A program made the translations under genes and the position numbers. Of a stretch of 43,648 nucleotides of DNA, positions 8,902 to 17,430 are shown piece after piece (position 1 is the first letter of the stretch; each line of letters opens with the position of its first letter). The notes beneath the pieces were generated by a model. That model was not told the origin of the DNA, made no database searches, and saw only the letters and a program-made list of their open reading frames with translations. This DNA is from a virus: the IMG/VR virus record IMGVR_UViG_3300021197_001788, positions 1 to 43,648 of that record; one strand, given 5' to 3'.

Positions 8902-10193
8902 GGGTGGCGATACAATCCAGGTTGCTGGCTAAGATTGATTGGCGAATAAAAATGATTCTTTCGGGATTGGTACGTCGTCATCAGCTGCGGAATCGCGGCG
9001 CTGCAATCCACTTTGATTGACGTGTAATCGGTGAAGCCACAGGCTTCCAGGAAAACGCCCGTGTCCAGTCCGCCGGGTACGGTCACCGCGTAATTTGGCC
9101 CAGACAGCCAGCCTTGCATGTCTTGCGATATTGTCGTGAGCAAATCATCCCTGTCCTGCTGGGAACTAGGGTCAACGACTTCGCTGTAGTACTCGAGGTA
9201 GTAGGTGCTGATAACATGCACTTCTGGTCCTTCGTGATTAACCAATCCCGCCTCGGAGCTTGTCCACGTTTCATTGTCTGCATGATCGAATAGAAGCCGA
9301 TAGCTCATTCGCACACTACCTGGCTTTGTTGCGGTCGCGTTTTCCTTTCCGAAAATTGCAGTGTCTGGCAAGCCGCTTGCCAAGACAGCTTCCCCGTAGG
9401 CTTGGATCTTAATTTTCTCCTGTCCTGGCGATAGCAGGTCCAAAACAATCCGGTTGCCCGTCGAGGTGGCGAAATGCTCGATTGCGTAGGCAGCGCTCCT
9501 GGGTGCAGAAAAGTAACCAGGGTCGGGCTGCAAATACTCAGCTTGGACATTGACTGCTGGGTCAAATTCGATGTAATTCGGGGTCGCCTGGTAAATGGAA
9601 TTGAGTAAGTCCTGCCAGGTTGTTGCGGAGCCAACTGCAAACTCATCTGCCCCAATCGTGAAATGCAGCGCGGCGTAACGAAAGTCCACCATCGGAACAA
9701 TAAACAGCTCATTGTCGGCGGTCGAATCCACTCCAATCGGTGGAAGCAGATACAGCCTCTGAATCAGAGCCTCGGTGTCCAGGTCGTCTGTAGTGAATAG
9801 CTTTGCCGGTTCGTCGTCCCTGTTTTGTGCTGAATCATCCGGTATCTCCCCAGTGCCGTCCCAGCCAATACCCCAGCAGTGGTTGACCAAATCAGCGATA
9901 TGCGCCTTGTCGATCAAAAACAGCCCGCGACTGAATCGCGTCATTCCTGTTGGAAGCAGGAACTCATTGATCCCTACCCTGGGTAGCTCAGTTTCTCGCG
10001 GCGGATTGTTCACCACCACTTCGGCAGCGATCTCAGGCATCGCGTAGTCATCCAGGACTCCATGAGAGAATGGCATTTCATCCGGTCGAAAACGATTTTT
10101 CAGGTAATCATCGACCGCGCCCTCATGGTCCATCGTTAGCGGTATCCTGGACAGCTGGCTGCCTGTACCGATCTCGAGCCACATGCTACTCAT
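8898..10193 (-). CDS. Tail-region structural protein (431 aa), unknown role
   Basis: The ATG at 10193 is preferred over an upstream in-frame start at 10232 because it has GAGGAA at the right distance and overlaps the upstream stop by only 8 bases. The product starts MSSMWLEIGTGSQLSRIPL and is a mixed alpha/beta protein without signal peptide or membrane segment. A sequence near residue 185 (LHFTIGADEFAVGSATTWQDLL) and a later DLLSPGQEKIKIQAYG suggest a modular tail tip or hub protein, but no family is recognised. It lies between a 190-aa protein and the cysteine-rich tail protein in one coupled run. Confidence 0.6.
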   Translation of the reverse strand: MSSMWLEIGTGSQLSRIPLTMDHEGAVDDYLKNRFRPDEMPFSHGVLDDYAMPEIAAEVVVNNPPRETELPRVGINEFLLPTGMTRFSRGLFLIDKAHIADLVNHCWGIGWDGTGEIPDDSAQNRDDEPAKLFTTDDLDTEALIQRLYLLPPIGVDSTADNELFIVPMVDFRYAALHFTIGADEFAVGSATTWQDLLNSIYQATPNYIEFDPAVNVQAEYLQPDPGYFSAPRSAAYAIEHFATSTGNRIVLDLLSPGQEKIKIQAYGEAVLASGLPDTAIFGKENATATKPGSVRMSYRLLFDHADNETWTSSEAGLVNHEGPEVHVISTYYLEYYSEVVDPSSQQDRDDLLTTISQDMQGWLSGPNYAVTVPGGLDTGVFLEACGFTDYTSIKVDCSAAIPQLMTTYQSRKNHFYSPINLSQQPGLYRHP

Positions 10194-10758
10194 CTTCTGG
10201 TTCCTCCACCAATGGCGGCAAACCCCAGTCAAACGGAGTGTTGAAGGTCATGCTCATGCCCATCATTTTGTACTTTCCGACCTGCGTGAACCCAGGAGGA
10301 TCCGCAAACCTAATTGACAGCTGCTCTCGCAGAAGCCAGCGATAATTTTTGGTCGTTTCCTGGTAGATCGATAAATCAAAGTCGCCTTCTAGCAAGCAGC
10401 GCAGGATCTCCCACTTTCGCTGGAGCAAACCGTCGGACAAATCGAGCAGCGCCCTGTCCGATGTCCGAACTTTGTCCCGTACCTGGCGAACCATTGGCGT
10501 GACGATCGTCGTGGCGTTTTCTGTCAGCGTATTGAAGCCAGAGCCGGCAAACATCGATTCCACGAATTGACCATTGCCAGGTGTAATGGTGCAGGCTTCT
10601 CTGCCAATCGGCAGCTCCTCCGGAATCGGTTGATCCAGGATGAAGCAGTTAGCTGGAGTGTATGCCGGCACTTGCGCAATGAGTCGCTCACGAATTGCCA
10701 TGAGCACTTCCATCTGCGTCGCATACTTGCGTGAATCTGTTGTTTCTTCTGTCATCAT
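10186..10758 (-). CDS. Tail-region protein (190 aa), unknown role
   Basis: The gene starts at ATG 10758 immediately after the preceding stop (TAATG) and could also start at the next codon, also ATG. The N-terminal half has MAIRERLIAQVPAYTPANCF followed by a small beta region; the C-terminal half holds FDLSIYQETTKNYRWLL and a beta-rich FADPPGFTQVGKYKMMGMSM. The size and N-terminal helix with following strands are compatible with a tail terminator or completion protein. This is a guess from order in the tail block, not a recognised family. Confidence 0.55.
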   Translation of the reverse strand: MMTEETTDSRKYATQMEVLMAIRERLIAQVPAYTPANCFILDQPIPEELPIGREACTITPGNGQFVESMFAGSGFNTLTENATTIVTPMVRQVRDKVRTSDRALLDLSDGLLQRKWEILRCLLEGDFDLSIYQETTKNYRWLLREQLSIRFADPPGFTQVGKYKMMGMSMTFNTPFDWGLPPLVEEPEDE

Positions 10759-12725
10759 TAAGTCTCGGTGTTTGTGCCGCTGTTAATAATGCGATCTTCT
10801 TCGTCACCGGCTCCCGTCAAGGAAACCAGGGCTCCGCCGTCGGTTGCTGGAACCACGTCAAACGGTAGGGCTCCTGGGTTCAAGATCGCGTCTGTGGGCA
10901 TCAGGTTGTTCGCTCCGTAGATCAGCTGCATCGCGAGCCCGTAACGCTTGGTGTTACCGTCTGCTGTGATCTCAGGGGGTCGCAGTGTTGTTTTCCAGTT
11001 AAGCAGCGTAAACGTAATGTCGTTTTCGTCCACGATCTCATCATGGATCGCCGGGATTAACGGAACGGTTCCTGTCCGTATGGCTTCGATTTCAAAGAAC
11101 AGCCTGGTTAGCCCTGCGTTTACCTGGCTTACGACTGCACCTGGCTCGTCGTCTCCTGCTTTGAGCGAATAGGGCAAATGCAGCCTGCCCTGGGGACAGT
11201 CCCAGGTGGTTGCGATCTGGTACAGCGTGTAAGGGAAATTTTGCACGTCATATTTCGGTTCCACGGCTGGATAAGGATTTTTTGTCCAGGCGTCCGTGTC
11301 GTCTGGCAATGGCTCGGGATAAACGTATTCGTAACTGTCCGGTGGATACGCTGGCACTTCCTCGGGACGTTCGTTCCTGGGCTGATATTGCTGGATGCCT
11401 GGCATACCATGCCAAACACTGCACGGGTGCTGCAGATAGCAAGCCAGCTGCCCGGCTGGTGTTGCCGAATCGTAAGCTAACGGCTTAGGCCAAACGACTG
11501 GGTTGTAGCCTGGGATCCCATCCTCACCGACCAGGTTTCCGCCCCTGCCTCCTGTCATGTTTCTGACTCGCATGTTGAGCCAGGTGTCGTCCGACGTGGT
11601 ATACAGCACCGACGCCCTCATTTCGATCGTCGGCTCGTGCAGCTGGTCGATCACAGCCATTTCCTTGAGCACGGTCTGGTGCGTCGTATCCAGCCCCAGG
11701 TTCTGCAGGTCCACGATCCGCAAACTGAGCACCTTGCCGGCGGTCGCAATCAAATCCGCCTTGTCCACGTTCTGCGGACCAGTCAGCCGAATTGTAAAGT
11801 TGGCAGCCTGGACAGCTCCCTGCGCCGTCGTGCTCTCGGTGTGAGTGCAATCCCAATCCACAGCTGGAGCTGGCGCAGAAGCGTATTCCTGCTTGTCCTC
11901 GATCGTGTACTTGAGCACTGTCCCGGTTGGATCACTCACGAAGTTTTGGCTCATCCGGCGATAGCCCAGCATCAATGGCGGAAACACCGATGCCCGATAG
12001 AGCTGCGCGTCAAACTCAGCTCGCCTGGTGCGAAGCGTTCCCTCGATTCGCCTGGTCGTCACCCAGTTTTGGTCTTTCGATTCCGATATGCTCCATCGGT
12101 TATTCAGGATCTCACCACCGGATCCTGGGTCAGGCATCAGCGTGTAATCATCAACTGGCTTCTGGTCGTCGTATTCCAGGCACAGTGACCTGGCAATCTT
12201 GAACGTCGCCGATACCCGCATTGCTTTGCCGCCGAAAATCTGCTCGATCGCCACGTCCTCAACGTGCGGGCCGTTTTCAACGTCGATGACCGCGAAGCGA
12301 CTGGCGGATCCCTGGCCGGCATACTTCGGGCTTCTGTAAATCGTCGGGTCGCCGGCAATCTCGAGCTCACCAGCAGCGATCAGCAGTGTGTCCTCAAAGT
12401 CCTCAGCCTCGATTCCTGGTGTCTGACCGCCGCAAACCATCCAAAAGTCCTTCCGGGCTTCTGACAGCTTCCTGGAAACCTGGTCCATCGACTGCACTGT
12501 GTTCTGGTTCTGAGCCGGCACGCTGATAAACGAATTAGCGGTTGCCAGGGGATCCACGTTTAGAGGCACGTCCTGGTACTGGCTTTCGACCAGGGTGCTC
12601 TCCACCGTGACAATGAAACGCGAATACATCACATCGGTATGCGAATCGTCTTTTACCACTGACTGCTGGAATCGCTTGACGACGCAATCCTTTAAGACGA
12701 TGCCGTTGTAGTAGATTGAGATCAT
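10758..12725 (-). CDS. Large tail protein after the tape-measure candidate (655 aa)
   Basis: The protein starts MISIYYNGIVLKDC and its first 200 residues look like a tail-tube or distal-tail fold with many short strands. A Pro- and Tyr-rich linker lies near residues 430 to 490 (PRNERPEEVPAYPPDSYEY). The C-terminal part is beta-rich again (TFTLLNWKTTLRPPEI). No catalytic motif is visible. It overlaps the upstream gene by four bases and the downstream gene by one, within a single tail cluster. A distal tail or baseplate protein is likely from position; no named family is recognised. Confidence 0.6.
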   Translation of the reverse strand: MISIYYNGIVLKDCVVKRFQQSVVKDDSHTDVMYSRFIVTVESTLVESQYQDVPLNVDPLATANSFISVPAQNQNTVQSMDQVSRKLSEARKDFWMVCGGQTPGIEAEDFEDTLLIAAGELEIAGDPTIYRSPKYAGQGSASRFAVIDVENGPHVEDVAIEQIFGGKAMRVSATFKIARSLCLEYDDQKPVDDYTLMPDPGSGGEILNNRWSISESKDQNWVTTRRIEGTLRTRRAEFDAQLYRASVFPPLMLGYRRMSQNFVSDPTGTVLKYTIEDKQEYASAPAPAVDWDCTHTESTTAQGAVQAANFTIRLTGPQNVDKADLIATAGKVLSLRIVDLQNLGLDTTHQTVLKEMAVIDQLHEPTIEMRASVLYTTSDDTWLNMRVRNMTGGRGGNLVGEDGIPGYNPVVWPKPLAYDSATPAGQLACYLQHPCSVWHGMPGIQQYQPRNERPEEVPAYPPDSYEYVYPEPLPDDTDAWTKNPYPAVEPKYDVQNFPYTLYQIATTWDCPQGRLHLPYSLKAGDDEPGAVVSQVNAGLTRLFFEIEAIRTGTVPLIPAIHDEIVDENDITFTLLNWKTTLRPPEITADGNTKRYGLAMQLIYGANNLMPTDAILNPGALPFDVVPATDGGALVSLTGAGDEEDRIINSGTNTET

Positions 12726-13519
12726 GGTCCAAATATCCTGATGCGGTCCGCGTCGCTCATCAGCGGGCGATTTCCTGGGTTCATATAGCTCGTGCCTACC
12801 CCGTCGAACTTGCCGTCGGACAGGTCACTCAGGAACTTTCGAGCTGCTGTGTTGCTGTTAATTGGATCCTTCACTTTGCCCCAACTCATTATCTTGGCAA
12901 GCGTATGGACCCGTTCGGCCAGGAAGGTCAGCCCAGGCAGCACGCTACCCATGACGACGTTGCGAAACTCACCTAGTCCAGCCAGCACATCCATCGCGGC
13001 AGCCTGGAGTGGAACCGTCACCTCGGTCATCATGTCCCTGTATTCCTGGTTCGCCTCATCCAGCCTGGCGTATTCGTTCCCGATCCCCTCGCCCTGGCGA
13101 ATGTCACGCTCGATCTGCCGTGCCTGCGCGAGCCCGACGGCTTTAGCCACTTCGCCATTCCACTCTGCAAGCCTGGCGTTCGCCTGGAGCACTCTGTTGG
13201 TGAAGCCACTAACAGCCAGGTTTGCCCCAGTGACTGCTGTTGTCATCGCAGCGAGGGCAAATCCAGCTCTCCTGGCATTGCTGCTGGTGTCCCCGTCCGA
13301 TCCTGGTCCATCGCCTGGGGATCCCGCCGGGGCTGGTGGTGCTCCGTTTCCCAGGATCCGAGCGAGGATTTCGCTTTGCCCTGGGTCCACGTTCTCGCTG
13401 TCCTGGACGCCTCCACGACTACGAAATGCCGCGTTCTGAGGCTGACCAGGCTGTGATGAATTGGCAAGAATGGCTGCCAGCCGATCGCTTCCTGCGTTGC
13501 CTGGGTCTGATGAACTCAT
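12722..13519 (-). CDS. Short tape-measure candidate
   Basis: The 265-aa product follows the two tail-chaperone frames directly (ATGA overlap), the place always taken by the tape-measure gene in siphophages. Residues 1 to 80 are low complexity with Pro, Gly and Gln. Residues about 85 to 215 are nearly all helix, with a hydrophobic stretch AGFALAAMTTAVTGANLAV near 88 and another near 185 (VVMGSVLPGLTFLAERV). Tape measures are typically much longer, so this would mean a tail of only about 40 nm using the usual 0.15 nm per residue. It may instead be a tail-tip protein. Confidence 0.5.
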   Translation of the reverse strand: MSSSDPGNAGSDRLAAILANSSQPGQPQNAAFRSRGGVQDSENVDPGQSEILARILGNGAPPAPAGSPGDGPGSDGDTSSNARRAGFALAAMTTAVTGANLAVSGFTNRVLQANARLAEWNGEVAKAVGLAQARQIERDIRQGEGIGNEYARLDEANQEYRDMMTEVTVPLQAAAMDVLAGLGEFRNVVMGSVLPGLTFLAERVHTLAKIMSWGKVKDPINSNTAARKFLSDLSDGKFDGVGTSYMNPGNRPLMSDADRIRIFGP

Positions 13520-13812
13520 GTTTTCGCTTCCCTTTGCACCTTCGCCGCCTGGTGACGATCGAACTCATACCTGGCTTCCTCTGCTGTGTCAGCCTGGCAC
13601 ATGAACCACCCGATCCGCATATCGTTGCCTATGCCGGCCACAGCTCCGAGCCTCACGATCTCTGCCTGGCGGACCGCGCTCCGCTTCCGATTCAACCACA
13701 AACTGAAAGCCAGATCGTAGCGTGTGTAGATCAAATTTGCCAAATCCCCAGCTCCGTAACATGCAGCCAGGTCGCAAAACGCTACGTTTTTTTTTGAAGC
13801 TGGAAACACCAC
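13516..13812 (-). CDS. Tail assembly chaperone, downstream (T) part reached by frameshift
   Basis: This frame codes for 98 residues if it starts at the GTG at 13812, but that start lies inside the preceding frame and has no clear ribosome-binding site. It is more likely made as a -1 frameshift extension of the 115-aa chaperone at the A9 run, giving a fusion of about 204 aa, as for lambda G and GT. The T part is helical and contains RYDLAFSLWLNRKRSAVRQAE and ends with a basic helix. The tape-measure candidate follows with an ATGA overlap. Sequence and arrangement fit the family; the frameshift itself is inferred. Confidence 0.7.
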   Translation of the reverse strand: MVFPASKKNVAFCDLAACYGAGDLANLIYTRYDLAFSLWLNRKRSAVRQAEIVRLGAVAGIGNDMRIGWFMCQADTAEEARYEFDRHQAAKVQREAKT

Positions 13813-14129
13813 AGGTCAAACGCATCGACCAGGCCAATGAGCTGCGCGACGGTTTGCCCTTTGCCGGTCGATGGATCCAGCCGGTCTAAATTGAAAGCGC
13901 GAGCTCCGGCAGCTGCCACGACCTCCATGCTTTGCGGGTTACCGTTTTTAGCTCGCTCCAGGTGCTCAGGCTTGAACTCAGCATCGAATGACAGGGTAAG
14001 AGCGACCATCATCGGGTCACAATACCTGGTTCCTTCCTCTGTCTCAAACTCGAATATCTGCCTGGCACGTTCTTCCTGCTTGGCAGCAGTGTTCGCTCGA
14101 GATGACCCTTTCCGCTTCCAAAATGCCAT
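13782..14129 (-). CDS. Tail assembly chaperone (G-like), 115 aa
   Basis: The ATG at 14129 is chosen because it follows the upstream stop (14132) with GGGGGCTGA in front; an earlier in-frame start would overlap the previous gene by 90 bases. The protein is charged and helical: MAFWKRKGSS start, a DPMMVALTLSFDAEF segment, and a C-terminal VAQLIGLVDAFDLWCF helix just before a run of AAA codons. Size, helical content, position before the tape-measure candidate and the slippery run at its end match tail assembly chaperones, which coat the tape measure during tail assembly. Confidence 0.7.
   Translation of the reverse strand: MAFWKRKGSSRANTAAKQEERARQIFEFETEEGTRYCDPMMVALTLSFDAEFKPEHLERAKNGNPQSMEVVAAAGARAFNLDRLDPSTGKGQTVAQLIGLVDAFDLWCFQLQKKT
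13787..13795 (-). other. A9 slippery run, putative -1 ribosomal frameshift site
   Basis: On the minus strand the sequence reads CTT CAA AAA AAA ACG TAG in the chaperone frame; the TAG at 13782..13784 ends the short form. A -1 slip on A AAA AAA moves the ribosome to the frame that continues through the T part. A run of nine A with a stop two codons later is a classical arrangement. Confidence 0.65.
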
Positions 14130-14131
14130 TT

Positions 14132-14770
14132 TCAGCCCCCTGTGTAGCCTGGCTCTGCAAGAGCTACCAACTCTGACAGATAAATACTTTCCTGGTCGGG
14201 CAAAGCTGCCTTCACCGAACACAGCACTTGATTGTGATGGATTGCCTGGATCTGGTACATACCATCGCCGCGAGTAAACCCGGAGGCTCGGTAAAGGTCG
14301 ATCTCAGCGTAGCCGTTGATCGTATCGACATATTCACCCAGGACACTCGGCACGATATTCGCGCCTACGACGCTATTTGCCTGGCAAACCACGCAAGTGA
14401 CTCGAGCGTCGTCCACCGGCTCGCCATTGAGCGAAATCTGTATTTTCAGCCTGCATCGCGAGCCAGCTGGTGGGGTTGGTATCACGTTCTGCTCCAAAGT
14501 GCCGGTAAACTCGTTGCCGTTTGTACCAAAAGTTACGCCAAGAAGCACGTCAGACACGTCCGGTAGCGTGAGATTGCCCGTGCCAGTACCCACAGCTGTA
14601 CCAAATCGAACGTCGTTCTCTGATGGAACTATTCCTCCGCCGCCTCCGGTTGTCAGCGTGCCATCCAGAACATTCACCGCATCGCCGTATGTCGGCGCGG
14701 TGTTAATGACGTTCCCGACGGCTGGATAAATTGCACCAAAGAAAGTTGCGAAGCTGTTTTGTAGTGCCAT
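14132..14770 (-). CDS. Virion protein (212 aa) between fibre and chaperone genes
   Basis: The ATG at 14770 follows the fibre stop by two bases; the frame is open further upstream but would run 170 bases into the fibre gene. The product is beta-rich with a Gly run near residue 48 (LTTGGGGGIVP) and a segment DVRFGTAVGTGTGNLTLP. The second half resembles an immunoglobulin-like or carboxypeptidase-like beta domain (CRLKIQISLNGEPVDDARV, then GYAEIDLYRASGFTRGDG). Such domains often bind receptors or link fibres. It could be a fibre accessory or a tail protein; the family is not identified. Confidence 0.6.
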   Translation of the reverse strand: MALQNSFATFFGAIYPAVGNVINTAPTYGDAVNVLDGTLTTGGGGGIVPSENDVRFGTAVGTGTGNLTLPDVSDVLLGVTFGTNGNEFTGTLEQNVIPTPPAGSRCRLKIQISLNGEPVDDARVTCVVCQANSVVGANIVPSVLGEYVDTINGYAEIDLYRASGFTRGDGMYQIQAIHHNQVLCSVKAALPDQESIYLSELVALAEPGYTGG

Positions 14771-14772
14771 GA

Positions 14773-16308
14773 TTAGCTCAGTGTTACCTGGATGGTGTCG
14801 CCTGATTGTGCGGTTGCCGTGTACTGCACCCCTGTCTTGGTAGTCGCTGCCAGGGCTGTTCCATTTGCTGCGATTCCTGCGTTGTCGGGAACCACTGTGT
14901 TTGCCCCATCCGTTCCCCGCATATCTGTATTGGATACGCATACGCCTGTCGTCGCGACGTTCGTGACGTTCGCGATAGCCTGAGTCGCCGGATCGAAGTC
15001 GTTTAAAGAAGCGACGGCAACCCCATTTGCGGTTATCCCTGCGTTGTCCGGGGCAATCGTATTTGCTGAGTCCGTTCCACGCATGTCCGAGTTGGTTGCG
15101 CAGACCGCGACCAGGGCAACGTCGGTGACGTTCGCGACGGTATCAGAACCAGGATCGAAATCATTAAGGGCCGCGATTGCGTTCTGGATCGCTACCTGGT
15201 TGGCAGCTGTTGCATCACTCGATCCGGCCTGGACGTTTGCGTTGACGTCGTTTCCGGTAAAGGTAAGGCTGTCCGTTTTGGCCTTGATTCCAGTGATGTC
15301 GCCATTTGCTGGCGCAAGCGTGTTGGCGTTATCAGTGCCTCGCATATCAGAGTTGGTTGTGCATGTTCCAACCGTCGTGACGTTTGCGACCGTCTGCGAG
15401 CTAGGATCGAAATCGTTGAGAGCTGCAATATCTGCGATGATTGTGTTTTGCTTCGCCAGGGTCGCGTCTCCGCCGCCTCCACCACCAGTCGGAGCTAGCT
15501 CAAGAGCGTTGGCGGTGTATTGATACACGGAACCGTCGAGAACAAGCGCGGTGTCGAGTTTGTCGGTCGTAACTTTGATCGCGTCCACAACTGCATCGAC
15601 GACTGCAATGGCGGAGGCATTGCCGGTCACTGCGGATCCAACTGCCGTGACTTCCGCTGACGTAGCCAGCCCTGAGACGTCAGCCTTAGAAGCGTTACGC
15701 GATGCCGTGTCTGTGATTACCGTGTCCGTGGCAGGATCAAAGTCGTTCAGTGCTGCGATAGCGTTACTGATTGCAGCCTGATTGGCTGCCGTTGCATCGC
15801 CTCCACCACCCGATACTGCATTGCAATCAAGCTCGTTCGCAATCGTGAATACCATTTGATCCGTGATAGTTTTGATCGCCGTGATGCTTGTGTTATCAGG
15901 CGTAGTTGTGTTCAAGGCAGAGAAGCGTAGTCCAAACGTACCTGCACCGAGGTAGCTGCTTGTCGGCACATCCCAGACAGCAGTTGACACTTCTGAACTT
16001 GTAATCATTGGCTCGGTAACAACTACTGACCAAGTGTTGTTGTAAGTCACGCTTGAAATGTCAAGTTGTTCTTCAAGATGGAACGTATCGCCCTCGGCTT
16101 CTAGCGATGGATTCAAAGAACAATCGTACAATCCTGTGCTAGAGCCTCGCTTCGTTACTGTTACTGATTCTGTCGTAGCTGAACCGTTCTTCCGCACCGC
16201 CACACTCGGCGTACTATCAGCATCAACCAGTACACCTGATGAATCATAAACGCTTAGAACCCAGTACAAAGTCCCGTCTTTTAGGAGGGTAGTTGGTCGA
16301 TTGCTCAT
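14773..16308 (-). CDS. Repetitive tail fibre / stalk protein (511 aa)
   Basis: Residues 1 to 115 form a beta domain (SNRPTTLLKDGTLYWVLSVY start) common at the base of phage fibres. The rest is built of imperfect repeats with ALNDFDPxTxTVANVT and xTNSDMRGTDxANTxAPxN units, separated by Gly runs. It is low in aromatic and charged residues and looks like a trimeric fibrous stalk. The gene overlaps the LamG-like gene upstream by four bases (ATGA). No chaperone or tail-spike hydrolase motif is seen. The repeats could allow length change by recombination. Confidence 0.7.
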   Translation of the reverse strand: MSNRPTTLLKDGTLYWVLSVYDSSGVLVDADSTPSVAVRKNGSATTESVTVTKRGSSTGLYDCSLNPSLEAEGDTFHLEEQLDISSVTYNNTWSVVVTEPMITSSEVSTAVWDVPTSSYLGAGTFGLRFSALNTTTPDNTSITAIKTITDQMVFTIANELDCNAVSGGGGDATAANQAAISNAIAALNDFDPATDTVITDTASRNASKADVSGLATSAEVTAVGSAVTGNASAIAVVDAVVDAIKVTTDKLDTALVLDGSVYQYTANALELAPTGGGGGGDATLAKQNTIIADIAALNDFDPSSQTVANVTTVGTCTTNSDMRGTDNANTLAPANGDITGIKAKTDSLTFTGNDVNANVQAGSSDATAANQVAIQNAIAALNDFDPGSDTVANVTDVALVAVCATNSDMRGTDSANTIAPDNAGITANGVAVASLNDFDPATQAIANVTNVATTGVCVSNTDMRGTDGANTVVPDNAGIAANGTALAATTKTGVQYTATAQSGDTIQVTLS

Positions 16309-17009
16309 CTGATGTGTCCTGCTGCTTCGTTGAAGTGTGAGTTTGTAAACGGATCGTAAAGCGATGTTGCTGCAGCTTCATACCCACGCTCGCTCGCAAG
16401 CAGTGCAATATCACTGCTCGACAACACCGAATCGAACACTCGGAAGTCGTCGATCAAACCTTCATAGCCGTACCTGCCCAGGTACAGCCAGGCGTTTCCA
16501 TAGCTATTCGTACCAGCGTCCTTTGTATCTGATTCCTGATAGCCATCGAGCCATAGTTCTGTGTGGCCGTTGTTGCTTCGATCGTAGGTGAACAACACAT
16601 GCTGCCACGTTTCCTCTGCCATCTCACCAGCTTCGAGTGGATCGCTGCTTACGCCTACGCTGAACATGTCGTACACCGTTCCCTGGCAGCTCATAAATCG
16701 CTGGCCGGAGGATTGCCCGCCATAAAACATGATTTGGATTCCGCCCGTGTCGTAGGCGTAAATCCACATTGAACATGTGTAGGAATCAGCGTTGGTCACG
16801 CCAATGTCGGAAAAGGAGACGTACTCGTTGTAGGAGCCAAAGTTGGGAAAGTTAAAGGCATGAGTTCCTCCGCTTCCTGTCGCGGACACTACAGAAACGC
16901 TGCCATTGCTCGCGCCGTCATTCGCGTTCCCCGACAAATCATCGTATGGATTTGTCTGGTCAAGAGTTGGGCATAGCCAACAAACTTCGCCACCAATTCC
17001 GTTTGCCAT
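16305..17009 (-). CDS. LamG / concanavalin-like receptor-binding protein
   Basis: The 234-aa protein is a single jelly-roll domain of the LamG or concanavalin A-like type. Typical features are YTCSMWIYA near residue 78, WQHVLFTYD followed by ELWLDGYQ near 137 to 155, and the closing GLIDDFRVFDSVLSSSDI near 190. These domains bind sugars or proteins and often sit at the tip of phage fibres. There is no signal peptide. The ATG at 17009 has AAGGAA nine bases upstream, and the gene couples to the fibre gene. Likely the host-recognition module, acting with the repetitive stalk. Confidence 0.75.
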   Translation of the reverse strand: MANGIGGEVCWLCPTLDQTNPYDDLSGNANDGASNGSVSVVSATGSGGTHAFNFPNFGSYNEYVSFSDIGVTNADSYTCSMWIYAYDTGGIQIMFYGGQSSGQRFMSCQGTVYDMFSVGVSSDPLEAGEMAEETWQHVLFTYDRSNNGHTELWLDGYQESDTKDAGTNSYGNAWLYLGRYGYEGLIDDFRVFDSVLSSSDIALLASERGYEAAATSLYDPFTNSHFNEAAGHIR

Positions 17010-17011
17010 TG

Positions 17012-17194
17012 CTATTCCTTGTTGCTTCCGATTCGTGCGCCAACGTAGGCTGAGATTATTCCGATCATTCCCGCAAGAACACGCTCGGCTACTCCTGTGT
17101 CCTTCACATCAATTATTGCCGCAAGACAAATCCCTGTGCCGTAAACAAACAGCAGCGCGGAAACAATAAAGTCCACTGGTTCCCAGCGTTTCAC
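17012..17194 (-). CDS. Two-segment membrane protein, holin-like (60 aa)
   Basis: The GTG at 17194 overlaps the previous stop (GTGA) and has GAGGAAAAGGAA upstream, so it is preferred to a longer frame beginning inside the previous gene. The product has two hydrophobic helices, about residues 8 to 29 (VDFIVSALLFVYGTGICLAA) and 38 to 55 (ERVLAGMIGIISAYVGARI), with short charged ends. Size, topology and position at the end of the protease-containing lysis block suit a class II holin. Function is inferred from topology and context only. Confidence 0.6.
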   Translation of the reverse strand: MKRWEPVDFIVSALLFVYGTGICLAAIIDVKDTGVAERVLAGMIGIISAYVGARIGSNKE

Positions 17195-17430
17195 TTTCCT
17201 TTTCCTCGTATATCTTCCACCTGGCAACCAGCTTGCTTGGCTAGTGTTTTCCAGATTTGTAACCTGTCGTCCTGGCAATCAGCAAGCAACTCCTGCGTTT
17301 CCTCGAGCTTGGTATCGACTCGCCCGAAATGCACGATCATTTGTTTCCATAGCACTCCGATCACCGTGCCAAGTGTAGCCACCGCTGCCACTAGCATACC
17401 GACCTGGGTGATGTCTGAACTTCCAATCAT
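17191..17430 (-). CDS. Membrane-anchored coiled-coil protein (79 aa)
   Basis: The start at 17430 overlaps the protease stop (ATGA), with GGGAAG upstream. Residues about 8 to 28 form one transmembrane helix (TQVGMLVAAVATLGTVIGVL), followed by a heptad-like helix VDTKLEETQELLADCQDDR and a basic end. N-terminal anchor plus coiled coil is the layout of many small lysis-cassette proteins, such as i-spanin-like or holin-regulator proteins. No lipobox partner is evident next to it. Function is inferred. Confidence 0.6.
   Translation of the reverse strand: MIGSSDITQVGMLVAAVATLGTVIGVLWKQMIVHFGRVDTKLEETQELLADCQDDRLQIWKTLAKQAGCQVEDIRGKGK

Noticed and set aside
13516-13812. The second chaperone frame as an independent gene from GTG 13812
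   Set aside because: There is no clear ribosome-binding site and the start is inside the first frame; the A9 frameshift explains it better.
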